NCBI GenBank assembly: GCA_015229005.1
Contig: JADGCL010000023.1
Coordinates: forward strand, 1-41,821
Direction: 5' to 3'
Source: Magnetococcales bacterium
GTDB lineage: Bacteria; Pseudomonadota; Magnetococcia; Magnetococcales; JADGCL01
DNA length: 41,821 nucleotides
Positions 16,823-25,519 of this stretch are shown here, in pieces. The notes under the pieces are model-generated. The model was not told the DNA's origin. It ran no database searches and saw only the letters and a program-made list of their open reading frames with translations. Position 1 is the first letter of the stretch; each line of letters starts with the position of its first letter. The translations under genes and the position numbers were made by a program.

Positions 16823-18267
16823 GTGCCGCGCTCCAGGGCTTCTGCCAGGGCGGCCCGCAATTGGTCGCGCACCTCCTGAACCTGGGCCAATCGTTGGTGG
16901 TAGGCCCGCAGCAGCTCTTCCGGGTCGCCGTGGCCCGGATCGGAGTTGTGGGGATTCCTGATATCCAGATTGAAGCCGTTTTTCCGGAAGGTTTCCACCG
17001 GCACCCGCCAGGCGCGTTCGTTTTCCTCCCGGTGATCCCACCATGCCTGTTCTGGGGTAAACTCCTCAAAGCGCATGGGCTTGGTCTTGGAATAGCTCTT
17101 GTACCCCGCCGGATAGGGGTGCTCGTAATACCAAGTCTCCCGGGTGGGTGTGCCCTTGCTGAAAAAAAGCAGGTTGGTCTTGATGCCGGTGTAGGGGTTG
17201 AAAACCCCGTTGGGCAGTCTGACGATGGTGTGGAGATTGCACTCGGTGAGGAGCTTTTCCTTGATGCGGCTCTTCACACCCTCGCCGAACAGGGTGCCGT
17301 CGGGCAAGACCACCGCCGCCCGTCCACCCGGCACCAGCAGGTGCATGATCAACACCAGAAAGAGATCGGCGGTCTCCTTGGTCTGGAAGTTGAAGGGAAA
17401 GTTTTTTTCCGTGCCGTTCTCCTCAATGCCGCCGAAAGGCGGGTTGGTGACGATCACCTCCACCCGGTCGGCGGGGCCATAGTCCCGCAGGGGGCGGGCC
17501 AGGGTGTTGTCGTGGCGCATATTGATGGGCATCTGTATGCCGTGCAGCAGCATGTTGGTGACACACATCAGGTGGGGCAACTGCTTTTTCTCCACGCCGA
17601 AGATGGATGCCTGCAAACGGGCCTCATCCTCCGGGGTCTTCACGTACCGTTCCCGGATCTGATCAATGGCGCTGGCGAGAAAGCCGCCGGTGCCACAGGC
17701 CGGATCCAGCACACGTTCCCCCAGACGCGGGTCCAGCCGGTCCACCATGAAGCGGGTCACCGCCCGGGGTGTGTAATACTCCCCGGCATTGCCTGCGCTT
17801 TGCAGATCCCTGAGAATCTTTTCGTAGATATCGCCGAAGAGATGCCGATCGTCCTGGCGGTTGAAATCGACGGCATTGATCTTGTTGATCACCTGCCGCA
17901 GCAGGGTGCCGGACTTCATGTATTGGTAGGCATCCTCGAACACCGACCGCACCACCAGGGCGGCCTTGTCCTCCCCGGAGCGGGGTTGCAGCCCCTTCAG
18001 GGCGGGGAAGAGCTTGTTGTTGACGAACTCCAAGAGTTCATCACCGGTCATGCCTTCCTCATCCGCCGCCCATTTGCGCCACCGAAACCGCTTGGGGATG
18101 GGGGATTGGTATCCGTCATGGAGCAATTCCGCTTCCTGCTCCTGGTCGTCGAAGATCTTCAGGAAGAGGAGCCACACCAATTGGCCAATGCGCTGGGCGT
18201 CGCCGTCCACGCCCACGTCCTGGCGCATGATGTCCTGAATGGTTTTGATGGTGGTGGAAATGCTCAT
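16819..18267 (-). CDS. hsdM: Type I restriction-modification DNA methyltransferase subunit
   Basis: A 482-residue N6-adenine methyltransferase. The helical N-terminal HsdM domain (about 5-130) is followed by the SAM-binding motif DPACGTGGFL and the catalytic motif NPPFGG with the NPPF signature. It methylates adenine at the site chosen by HsdS and forms the M2S1 modification complex, with HsdR as the nuclease. It starts 27 nt after the hsdR stop, and its stop overlaps hsdS by 4 bp, so the three genes form one operon in the order R-M-S. Confidence 0.96.
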   Translation of the reverse strand: MSISTTIKTIQDIMRQDVGVDGDAQRIGQLVWLLFLKIFDDQEQEAELLHDGYQSPIPKRFRWRKWAADEEGMTGDELLEFVNNKLFPALKGLQPRSGEDKAALVVRSVFEDAYQYMKSGTLLRQVINKINAVDFNRQDDRHLFGDIYEKILRDLQSAGNAGEYYTPRAVTRFMVDRLDPRLGERVLDPACGTGGFLASAIDQIRERYVKTPEDEARLQASIFGVEKKQLPHLMCVTNMLLHGIQMPINMRHDNTLARPLRDYGPADRVEVIVTNPPFGGIEENGTEKNFPFNFQTKETADLFLVLIMHLLVPGGRAAVVLPDGTLFGEGVKSRIKEKLLTECNLHTIVRLPNGVFNPYTGIKTNLLFFSKGTPTRETWYYEHPYPAGYKSYSKTKPMRFEEFTPEQAWWDHREENERAWRVPVETFRKNGFNLDIRNPHNSDPGHGDPEELLRAYHQRLAQVQEVRDQLRAALAEALERGT

Positions 18268-18294
18268 GGGGCTCCTGTATGCAAGCGTCCTGCG

Positions 18295-20694
18295 TCAGGC
18301 CGCATAAATTTCCTTTTCCAGTGTCTTCAGCGCATCGTGATACTCCTCCTTGCCGCCGAAGGCCCGAATGATCTCCATGGGTGTTCCCATTTGACTGATG
18401 GGTTGCAGCTTGAGGATATTCATGTTCTCGATGCTTTGAATGCCTTCGTCGGTAAACTTGTCCAAGAGGGCATCCAATACCGCCCGGGCCTGTTGTCCGT
18501 ATTTGGTGAAGACATCACGCTTGCGTACCCGCTCGGCACGCTCACGGCGGGTCAGCGGCGGTTGGTCGAACGCCACATGGCAAATCAGGTCGAAAGCGCC
18601 AAACTCGCGGCCTATCTCCTCGGCCAAGGCCTCCAACAGCACGCCCCGCTCCTCCAGCTCCTGAATCAGCACCCGTTTCTGTCCGGCGCCGCTCCAACGT
18701 TTGAGGAAATCATCCAGGGAGGTGAACTCCCGGCGCACGCTCCTTTTGGTGTAGTCCTTCAGGGACTCGGTGATGAGCCCGCCGTCCCGGTCGTAATACT
18801 GCACCCGCTCGGCGATGACGGATACGGTCACGTCGCCCACTACATATTTTTTGCGGGGTTCCGGGCCGAGTCCCGGGCCTGAACCGTTGCCTCCAGGCGG
18901 GATACCATCCACCCCCCCGATACCATTGCCGGTTTGCCTCTCGTCTCCATCGTCATCATCGGGCGGAGTGGGAGGATCATCCGGGCTGGGCTCATAGATC
19001 ACCACCGGGTCCCCGTCAAAATCGGGATCGGCGAAGCGGTCGGTGGCCTTCTTGAAGTCCATGATGGTGAAGTAGAGCTTGCCGTATTCTTCCCTCAGCC
19101 TGGTGCCGCGCCCGATGATCTGCTTGAACAGGGGCATGGATTCGATGCGCTGGTCCAGGACGATCAACTGGCAGGTCTGGGCATCCACGCCGGTGGTCAT
19201 CAACTGGGAGGTGGTGGCGATGACCGGAAATAGGCTCTCCGGGTCGATGAAGTTGTCCAGTTCTGCCTTGCCCGCCGGATCGTTGCCGGTGATGCGCATC
19301 ACATAGCGGGGATTCTCCGCCGCCAGGTCGGCGTTTTGGTTGACCAAAGCCTGACGCATGCGCTCGGCGTGGTCGGTATCCTCACAGAAAACGATGGTCT
19401 TGGCATAACGGCTGATGCCTTTCAGGTATTGGGTCACCCGCTCGGCCACCCGCTCGGTGCGCTGCTCCAGCACCAGGGAACGGTCGAAGTCCCGCTGGTT
19501 GTAGATGCGATCCTCGATCACCTGTCCATGCTTGTCCCGCTTGCCCGTCTCGGGACGCCAGCCCTGAAGATCCCGGTCCAGATCGATGCGCACCACCTTG
19601 TAGGGGGCGAGAAAACCGTCGTCGATGCCCTGTTTCAGGGTGTAACTGTAGACCGGCTCGCCGAAGTAGGTGAGGTTGGAAACCTCACGTGTCTCCTTGG
19701 GCGTGGCGGTCAGACCGATGTGGGTGGCACTGGAAAAATAATCGAGGATCTCCCGCCAGGCGGAGTCGTCGGCGGCACTGCCCCGGTGGCATTCGTCCAC
19801 CACCACCAGGTCGAAGAACTCGGGGGAGAATTCGCGGTAAACGTTGCGTTCCTCCTCGCTGCCGGTCACCGCCTGATAGAGGGAGAGGTAGATTTCGTAG
19901 GACTTGTCGATGCGGCGGTCGCTGATCTTGGTCATGGCCGAACCGAACGGTTTGAAGTCGTTGGTTCGGGTCTGATCCACCAGGATGTTCCGGTCGACCA
20001 GAAAGAGGATGCGCCGCTTGGCCCGCGCCTTCCACAAACGCCAGATGATCTGGAAGGCGGTGTAGGTCTTGCCAGTGCCGGTGGCCATCACCAACAGGAT
20101 GCGGTCCTGCCCCCGGGCGATGGCCTCGATGGTGCGGTTGATGGCGTTGAGTTGGTAATAGCGGGGGCTTTTGCCACCGCTATCAACGTAATAGTCCTGG
20201 GCGACAACCTCCTGTGTCGTGTCATCCAAGCCCTTCCAGGTTCGATAGCGTTGCCATAGATCCTCAGGGGATGGAAAGGCATCCAGGGAAATTTCCTGCT
20301 CCACGACTCCGTCAGTTGCCGTGGTGTCATGAAACAGGAAAGCGTCTCCATTGCTGCTGAAGACGAAGGGGACTTGCAAGGACGCAGCATAGCTCAGGGC
20401 TTGCTGCATGCCATCGCCGACGGCGTGGTCGTTGTCCTTGGCCTCGATGATGGCAAGGGGGATATTGGGCTTGTAGTAGAGGATATAGTCCGCCCGCTTG
20501 CGTCGGGAGGTGTCCCGGCTGGCCAGCTTGCCGCGCACCACGATGGGACCGGCGGTGAAGGTAACCTCCTCCCGGATCTGGGATTGGGACCAGCCTGCCC
20601 GCACCACCGCCGGGGTGATGAACTTGGTGCAAATGTCCCGCTCGCTCAATGGCGTTTTGCTTAATCTATTCAATGGGCCAAATTCCCAATCCAA
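18295..20694 (-). CDS. hsdR: Type I restriction enzyme endonuclease/translocase subunit (EcoEI-like)
   Basis: A 799-residue motor-nuclease. The N-terminal nuclease core shows RKRADYILYYKP and IIEAKD (the D...ExK pattern). The SF2 translocase has Walker A MATGTGKTYT and Walker B DECH, with LTATPKE and the C-terminal helicase motif QIIGRGTRLREEYG. The EcoEI-type C-terminal domain follows a Pro/Asp/Gly-rich linker (about residues 575-615). No in-frame ATG precedes the conserved LSERDICTKFITPA start, so initiation is at TTG 20694 or a nearby TTG. The 75-bp gap to coaE is AT-rich and contains TATAAA on the minus strand, a possible promoter for the whole defence operon. Confidence 0.95.
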   Translation of the reverse strand: MDWEFGPLNRLSKTPLSERDICTKFITPAVVRAGWSQSQIREEVTFTAGPIVVRGKLASRDTSRRKRADYILYYKPNIPLAIIEAKDNDHAVGDGMQQALSYAASLQVPFVFSSNGDAFLFHDTTATDGVVEQEISLDAFPSPEDLWQRYRTWKGLDDTTQEVVAQDYYVDSGGKSPRYYQLNAINRTIEAIARGQDRILLVMATGTGKTYTAFQIIWRLWKARAKRRILFLVDRNILVDQTRTNDFKPFGSAMTKISDRRIDKSYEIYLSLYQAVTGSEEERNVYREFSPEFFDLVVVDECHRGSAADDSAWREILDYFSSATHIGLTATPKETREVSNLTYFGEPVYSYTLKQGIDDGFLAPYKVVRIDLDRDLQGWRPETGKRDKHGQVIEDRIYNQRDFDRSLVLEQRTERVAERVTQYLKGISRYAKTIVFCEDTDHAERMRQALVNQNADLAAENPRYVMRITGNDPAGKAELDNFIDPESLFPVIATTSQLMTTGVDAQTCQLIVLDQRIESMPLFKQIIGRGTRLREEYGKLYFTIMDFKKATDRFADPDFDGDPVVIYEPSPDDPPTPPDDDDGDERQTGNGIGGVDGIPPGGNGSGPGLGPEPRKKYVVGDVTVSVIAERVQYYDRDGGLITESLKDYTKRSVRREFTSLDDFLKRWSGAGQKRVLIQELEERGVLLEALAEEIGREFGAFDLICHVAFDQPPLTRRERAERVRKRDVFTKYGQQARAVLDALLDKFTDEGIQSIENMNILKLQPISQMGTPMEIIRAFGGKEEYHDALKTLEKEIYAA

Positions 20695-20769
20695 ACCAGT
20701 CCACCGTTGCCGTTTTATACTGCCTCAATATATTCAATTGGGTCGGCTTGGGGAAGAGGATAGACTTTT

Positions 20770-21426
20770 TTAATCGTCTGCCAGGTAGCGTTTCCAGGCC
20801 GAGGGCCAGGCCCTCTCTTGTGAGTCGGCGGCCTCGGCGCGGAGGCGTTCCCACAGGGCCTGCACCTGGATCCGGGAGGCGGCGAGCGATCCGCTGTTGT
20901 CGATTGACCAGTGGGCATGGCGGCATTTTTCGGCTTCGGGGAGTTGCCGGGCATTGGCCCGTTCGCGGCTTTGGGGTGACATCCCCTGACGCGACCGCAG
21001 GCGTTCCTCCTGGCCGGGGCCGCAGCGGACCGCGACCACCCGGTCGCAGAGTCCCTCGTGACCGCTCTCGAAGAGGAGGGGGATTTCCAGGATCGCCACG
21101 GCTTCGGGCTTCTCCCGGGCGAGTCGGGAGAGGGCCGCCGCCAGGCCGCGCCAGACCATCGGGTGGACGATCGCCTCCAGGATCGCGGCGCCGTCGCTGC
21201 GGGAAAAGACCACTTCGGCGAGGCGGCGACGGTCGAGCCCGCCTTCGGGGGCGAGGAGTCCGGGACCGAAGGCGGCCACCACCTGGGCCTCCCCCGCGCT
21301 TCCCGGGGCCAGGGCCTGCCGTGCCAACCGGTCACAATCCATGACCACCCCCCCCAGCTCTCCGAAGAGGCTGGAGACGGTACTCTTGCCGCACCCCATC
21401 ACTCCCGTCACTCCGAGCAGAAACAC
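20770..21426 (-). CDS. coaE: Dephospho-CoA kinase
   Basis: A 218-residue cytoplasmic P-loop kinase that phosphorylates the 3'-hydroxyl of dephospho-CoA in the last step of coenzyme A synthesis. The P-loop reads GVMGCGKST (residues 8-16). The substrate-binding motif around DCDRLARQAL and the lid motif with IPLLFESG and VVAVRCGPGQEERLRSR are present. It is divergent from the prepilin peptidase gene, the classic pilD-coaE neighbourhood, with 71 bp between the starts. The last about 20 residues (QERAWPSAWKRYLADD) are longer than needed but not unusual. Confidence 0.94.
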   Translation of the reverse strand: MFLLGVTGVMGCGKSTVSSLFGELGGVVMDCDRLARQALAPGSAGEAQVVAAFGPGLLAPEGGLDRRRLAEVVFSRSDGAAILEAIVHPMVWRGLAAALSRLAREKPEAVAILEIPLLFESGHEGLCDRVVAVRCGPGQEERLRSRQGMSPQSRERANARQLPEAEKCRHAHWSIDNSGSLAASRIQVQALWERLRAEAADSQERAWPSAWKRYLADD

Positions 21427-21470
21427 GCCGTCACCGCTTCCTTTCCGACCTCGGGCTGACCCATACTGGG

Positions 21471-21494
21471 GGCCTCGACCCCTGTCACGAGGCC
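21471..21494 (+). promoter_or_regulatory. Stem-loop overlapping the pilD ribosome-binding region
   Basis: A perfect 7-bp inverted repeat GGCCTCG/CGAGGCC with a 10-nt loop ends 3 bases before ATG 21498, and its right arm contains GAGG, the best Shine-Dalgarno candidate. Folding would hide it. Regulation is inferred. Confidence 0.3.
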
Positions 21495-21497
21495 ACC

Positions 21498-22286
21498 ATG
21501 TCCTGGGAAATCCTCTCGATCCTGATCCTCTATGGCGCCATTGTCGGCAGTTTTCTCAACGTCTGCATCGTCCGGATTCCGGAGGGTCGTGAGATCGTCG
21601 TCACTCCTTCCGCCTGTCCCCGGTGCGGGGCGCGGATCGCCTGGCACGACAACGTCCCGATCCTGGGATGGGTGTGGCTCCGGGGGCGCTGTCGCCACTG
21701 CCGCGAGCCCATCTCCATCCAGTATCCCCTGGTGGAGGCGGCGATGGCCCTGCTCGCGGTCGCCATCGCCCACCGCTTTGGCCTCACCTGGGGGGCGCTC
21801 GCCCTGGGAGTCCTGGGCGCAGCCCTGATCGTCCTGACGGTCATCGATCTGTACCACTATATCCTTCCGGATGTCATCACCCTGCCCGGCATCCTTTGTG
21901 GTCTGGGTCTCTCTCTCGTTCCCGGGGTCGGTCCCCCCATCGCCGACTGGTCGGCCTCCCTCACCGGGGTGATCGCCGGCGGTGGTGGCTTGTGGGCCTT
22001 TGCCTGGAGCTTCGAAAAGATCACCGGCAAGGTGGGAATGGGCTTCGGCGATGTGAAGCTTACCGCCATGATCGGCGCCTGGCTCGGTGGCCAAGCCCTG
22101 CCTTTCACCATATTCATTGCCGCCGTCATCGGCAGTGTGGTCGGCCTTGTCTGGATCGTCATCGGTGGTCGTGACCGGGCCCTCCCCATTCCCTTCGGTC
22201 CCTATCTCGCGGCGGCGGCCCTGCTCTATGCCTTCTATGGGCCGGCCCTGCACCGCCTCTACATGGGGTGGGTTCTCGGGGGTTGA
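21498..22286 (+). CDS. pilD: Type IV prepilin peptidase / N-methyltransferase
   Basis: A 262-residue polytopic inner-membrane aspartyl protease that cleaves the leader of type IV pilins and type II secretion pseudopilins and methylates the new N-terminus. The start GAIVGSFLNVCIVRIP is the family signature. The zinc knot is C40-x2-C43 and C65-x2-C68 (CPRCG, CRHC). The catalytic Asp residues are D117 in VIDLYHYILPD and the Asp of GFGDVKL. About seven or eight membrane helices are present. Length is normal. No pilin or pilBC genes lie in the window. Confidence 0.95.
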   Translation: MSWEILSILILYGAIVGSFLNVCIVRIPEGREIVVTPSACPRCGARIAWHDNVPILGWVWLRGRCRHCREPISIQYPLVEAAMALLAVAIAHRFGLTWGALALGVLGAALIVLTVIDLYHYILPDVITLPGILCGLGLSLVPGVGPPIADWSASLTGVIAGGGGLWAFAWSFEKITGKVGMGFGDVKLTAMIGAWLGGQALPFTIFIAAVIGSVVGLVWIVIGGRDRALPIPFGPYLAAAALLYAFYGPALHRLYMGWVLGG

Positions 22287-22301
22287 TTGCCTGCACGGCA
22301 T

Positions 22302-22335
22302 CCCCCCCTCTTACTTCCCGAAAGGGGCTGGGGGG
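22302..22335. terminator. Possible bidirectional terminator between pilD and the glycosyltransferase
   Basis: CCCCCC and GGGGGG runs flank an inner CCCGAAAGGG hairpin in the 52-bp gap between convergent stop codons. The plus-strand side ends in ACATCATTTT, a weak T tract. Confidence 0.4.
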
Positions 22336-22338
22336 ACA

Positions 22339-23793
22339 TCATTTTCCACTTCCCTTCCAACCTCGGTCGAGCCCCCGGTAGCGCTCCAGGAGCCGTTCGG
22401 CGGTTCCCCTCTCTGCTGTTTCGGCGGCCACCGATCCCTGCTCTTTCCCGGTCGGCGTCTCTTTTTCCCACCAGTCCAACAGGGTCCGGGCCATCTCCAC
22501 GACCGGTCGTTTGGGAAATCCTCGGGCGGTGCCGTGGTGGAGGTATTTGAGGCAGAGGAGGCCGTTGAACCAGCGGTAGAAGTGTTGCCGTCCGTGCGCC
22601 CGGGAGGTGGTGTGGCGGCGGATTCGGGCCATGGCCTGGTCGAATCCTTGTGTGCGCAGGAACTCCTCCAGGAGAGGTTCCAGCGGCGCCTGAAGCGGTG
22701 GCGCCCCCGCGACCGCTCCCCCCGGACGGGGCCTGTCGGTTGCCTCTTCCCCGTCCGGTGTTCCCCCTGCTTCAAGGAGTCTCGGCGGGTTCTCTCTGGC
22801 GGGTCCGGCCTTTGTCCCCCAGGCCTCTTCGAGGAGCGCTTCCATCCGGGTGAAAAAGGCGTGGAGGTGGGCATAGAGCCGGCAATCGTAGACCAGGAAG
22901 TCGCCCCCGCCCGCCTCCAGCCACCGTCCCAGGGCGCGCCCGGTCCCGAAGGGGGCGCGTGCCGACAGACGCGCCGCAGGTTCGACCAGCGTCGCGGTGA
23001 CCTGGGTGAATCCGCCGAGGGGGACGATTTTTTGCAGGAAATAGAAATCCTCTCCCCCCTGGCGCCGATTCATTCCCCCCTGGGCCGCATAGACCCCGGC
23101 GCGTACCGCCATCGCCGAGCCCATGGCGAGGACGGCGTGGGGATGACCGGCCCAGAGGAGTCCCCGGAAGTGGTAACGCAGGTAGAGTTCATAGGCGATC
23201 ATTCCCTGACGCAAGGGGCCGGGCGACAGGGTCGCCAGCGGGTGTGCGAAGGGGATCGTGGCGCCGGGACTCCGCGGGTTGGCGCGGAAGTGATCGACGA
23301 CGGCGGCGAGATAATTCGGCGCCACGCGGCAATCGGCATCGAGGCAGAGGATGATCCCCTGGTGGTTGCCGACCGCGAGGAAGCGTGCCGCAGCGGCATC
23401 CATACCAAGCTTGCGGGCGAGCCCCACGCCTGCCTCGCGCGGTGGCAGGCGGGTGCAATCCAGGCGATGGAAGCGGAGGTGGTCCTCGCTTCGGGCGGCA
23501 ATCCAGCGGTCGAGCTCGGCCAGGGTGCGCTGGTGAATGGCCACGGCCTCGGGGGGATCGTCGGCGGCGCCGTTGACGACGACGATGACCTCGGCCCCGG
23601 CCCCCGGGGGGGGCCCCGCCCGGAGGGACTCCAGGGTCAGGAGGGGTTCCGGCTCCTCGCGACAGGGGATCACCACCACCACTTCGAGATCGGCGGGCGG
23701 TGGTGACCCGAGGCGCGGGGTTTCGAGCGGCTGTCGCCTGAGGTAGCCTTCGAGGGGCGACTCAGTAGTGGACCTGCTTGACCTCCAGGACAT
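22339..23793 (-). CDS. Family 2 glycosyltransferase-like protein
   Basis: A 484-residue protein with no convincing membrane helix. The N-terminal GT-A fold begins at VVVVIPCREEPEPLLTL, and the metal-binding acidic motif is in IILCLDADCRVAPNYLAAVV at about residue 150. A GGEDFYFLQKIV motif follows at about 260, matching the ED position of many GT2 enzymes. The C-terminal 200 residues are unlike known domains and include a Gly/Pro-rich linker. ATG 23793 overlaps the end of serA by 32 bp, and no other ATG precedes the fold. Donor and acceptor sugars are unknown. Confidence 0.8.
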   Translation of the reverse strand: MSWRSSRSTTESPLEGYLRRQPLETPRLGSPPPADLEVVVVIPCREEPEPLLTLESLRAGPPPGAGAEVIVVVNGAADDPPEAVAIHQRTLAELDRWIAARSEDHLRFHRLDCTRLPPREAGVGLARKLGMDAAAARFLAVGNHQGIILCLDADCRVAPNYLAAVVDHFRANPRSPGATIPFAHPLATLSPGPLRQGMIAYELYLRYHFRGLLWAGHPHAVLAMGSAMAVRAGVYAAQGGMNRRQGGEDFYFLQKIVPLGGFTQVTATLVEPAARLSARAPFGTGRALGRWLEAGGGDFLVYDCRLYAHLHAFFTRMEALLEEAWGTKAGPARENPPRLLEAGGTPDGEEATDRPRPGGAVAGAPPLQAPLEPLLEEFLRTQGFDQAMARIRRHTTSRAHGRQHFYRWFNGLLCLKYLHHGTARGFPKRPVVEMARTLLDWWEKETPTGKEQGSVAAETAERGTAERLLERYRGLDRGWKGSGK

Positions 23794-25348
23794 TCTCCAC
23801 CTTGAGCAGCTCCTCGATCACGGCCTGGGGGATCTCCTGATCGATGTTGACGAAGGCGATGGCCCTCCCGCCCGGGGCCTGGCGACCGAGGTGAAAGTTG
23901 GCGATATTGATCTTGTTTTCGCCGAGGATGGTGCCGATGCGACCGATGAGACCGGGGGTGTCCTGGTTGGCGACGAAGAGGAGATGGCCGACCGGGGTGG
24001 CCTCGATGGGGACCTCGTTCATCGCCACCACCCGCGGCTCTTCGCCGTTGAAGAGGGCGCCGGAGATGCAGCGCTGGCGCTTTTCGGTGGTGATGGTAAC
24101 GTTGATCACCGAGGTGAAGCCCTTTTTCGAGCGGCTCTTGGTGGTCTCGGTCACCTGGATGTTGCGTTCGCGGGCGATGAGGGGGGCGTTGACGAGATTG
24201 ACCCCGCTCTCCAACATCGGCGTCAGGATACTGTTCAGGATGGTGTTGGTGAGGGGCTTGCGGTTGAGGAGCCCCACCTCGCCCTCGTAGGAGATCTCGA
24301 TCGACTTGACCCCGGCCTCGGTCAGTTGCCCGAGGGTGGTCCCGAGCTTGTCGGCGAGATTGAGGAAGGGGCGCAGCGCCGGCAGTTCCTCGGCGGAGAC
24401 CGAGGGGATGTTCAGGGCGTTCTGCACGGTCCCCTTGAGGAGATAGTCGGCGATCTGCTCGGCCACCTGGATGGCGACGTTGACCTGGGCCTCGCGGGTG
24501 GAGGCGCCGAGGTGCGGGGTCAGGACGACGTTGTCCAGTTCGAAGAGGGGATTGTTCCGCGCCGGCTCCTCCTCGAAGACATCGAGGGCCGCCGCGAAGA
24601 CCTTCCGCGATTTCAGGGCGTCGTAGAGGGCCTTTTCATCGATGATGCCGCCGCGGGCGCAGTTGACCACGATCACCCCGTCCTTCATCTTCCGGAAGGC
24701 ATCGGCGTTGACCAGGTGGCGGGTCTTGGGGGTGAGGGGGGTATGGACGGTGAGGACATCGATCTCGGGCCAGAACTCGTCGAGGGTCGGCGCCAGGGTG
24801 ATGCCGAGATCGTCGGCCCGCTCGCGGCTGATGAAGGGATCGTAGGCGAGGACCCGCATCTTGAGCCCGAGGAAGCGCTCCACCACCAGGGCGCCGATAT
24901 TGCCGGTGCCGATGATACCGAGGGTCTTGCGATAGAGTTCCCGCCCCATGAAGGCGCTCTTTTCCCACTTGCCCTGGCGGGTCGAGGCGGTGGCGGCGCC
25001 GATGTGACGGGCGGCGGCCAGGGTCAGCGCCACCGTGTGTTCGGCGGTGGTCACGGTGTTGCCGAAGGGGGTGTTCATGACGATGATCCCCCGCTTGGTG
25101 GCGGCGGCGATGTCGACGTTGTCGACCCCGATCCCGGCGCGTCCGATCACCTTGAGGTTGCCGGCCTTTTCGATGATGTCGGCTGTCAATTTGCTGGCGG
25201 AGCGGATGGCCACCCCGTCATACTGGTGCAGCACTTCCTTGAGTTCTTCCGGGGTCATTCCCGGCTTGTTGTCCACCTCGATCCCCCTGGCGCGGAAGAG
25301 TTCCTCGGCCTTGGGGGACATTTTGTCGGCGATCAATACCTTGGGCAT
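23762..25348 (-). CDS. serA: D-3-phosphoglycerate dehydrogenase
   Basis: A 528-residue cytoplasmic enzyme that oxidises 3-phosphoglycerate with NAD in the first step of serine synthesis. ATG 25348 begins MPKVLIADKMSPKAEELF; the frame is open much further upstream but antisense to thiD, so that extension is rejected. The NAD site reads GIIGTGNIG. The catalytic Arg, Glu and His sit in NCARGGIIDE, LDVFEEEP and LTPHLGAST. After about residue 310 comes the intervening allosteric-substrate domain, and the last about 75 residues form an ACT domain (LLFVANQDTPGLIGRIGTIL), the long type I form that can be serine-regulated. Confidence 0.97.
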   Translation of the reverse strand: MPKVLIADKMSPKAEELFRARGIEVDNKPGMTPEELKEVLHQYDGVAIRSASKLTADIIEKAGNLKVIGRAGIGVDNVDIAAATKRGIIVMNTPFGNTVTTAEHTVALTLAAARHIGAATASTRQGKWEKSAFMGRELYRKTLGIIGTGNIGALVVERFLGLKMRVLAYDPFISRERADDLGITLAPTLDEFWPEIDVLTVHTPLTPKTRHLVNADAFRKMKDGVIVVNCARGGIIDEKALYDALKSRKVFAAALDVFEEEPARNNPLFELDNVVLTPHLGASTREAQVNVAIQVAEQIADYLLKGTVQNALNIPSVSAEELPALRPFLNLADKLGTTLGQLTEAGVKSIEISYEGEVGLLNRKPLTNTILNSILTPMLESGVNLVNAPLIARERNIQVTETTKSRSKKGFTSVINVTITTEKRQRCISGALFNGEEPRVVAMNEVPIEATPVGHLLFVANQDTPGLIGRIGTILGENKINIANFHLGRQAPGGRAIAFVNIDQEIPQAVIEELLKVENVLEVKQVHY

Positions 25349-25446
25349 CCTTGAGATCCTCTGCGGCGTCCGCTCCTCCAGGCCTCCCGGGGTTCCGGCG
25401 GGTGCCCTCCGGGGCTCTGGCGGGTCGGAACGGAGACACGGGTCAC

Positions 25447-25465
25447 GGGCCCGACAACCGGGCCC
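25447..25465. promoter_or_regulatory. Hairpin in the serA-thiD divergent intergenic region
   Basis: A perfect GGGCCCG-ACAAC-CGGGCCC inverted repeat lies in the 171-bp gap. It lacks a T run. It could be an operator or leader hairpin for either gene. No TPP riboswitch elements were seen before thiD. Confidence 0.3.
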
Positions 25466-25519
25466 ACCCTCCCCCGGGCGGGGAAGGGGCGACGGAAAAA
25501 GCACGCGAGGATCGCACGC

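Noticed and set aside
16861-18882. 673-residue plus-strand open frame opposite hsdM and hsdR
   Set aside because: Antisense to well-defined hsdM and hsdR; a consequence of GC-rich codon use.
25349-25519. TPP riboswitch before thiD
   Set aside because: None of the conserved thi-box segments (such as CTGAGA) was found; only a GC-rich hairpin is present.
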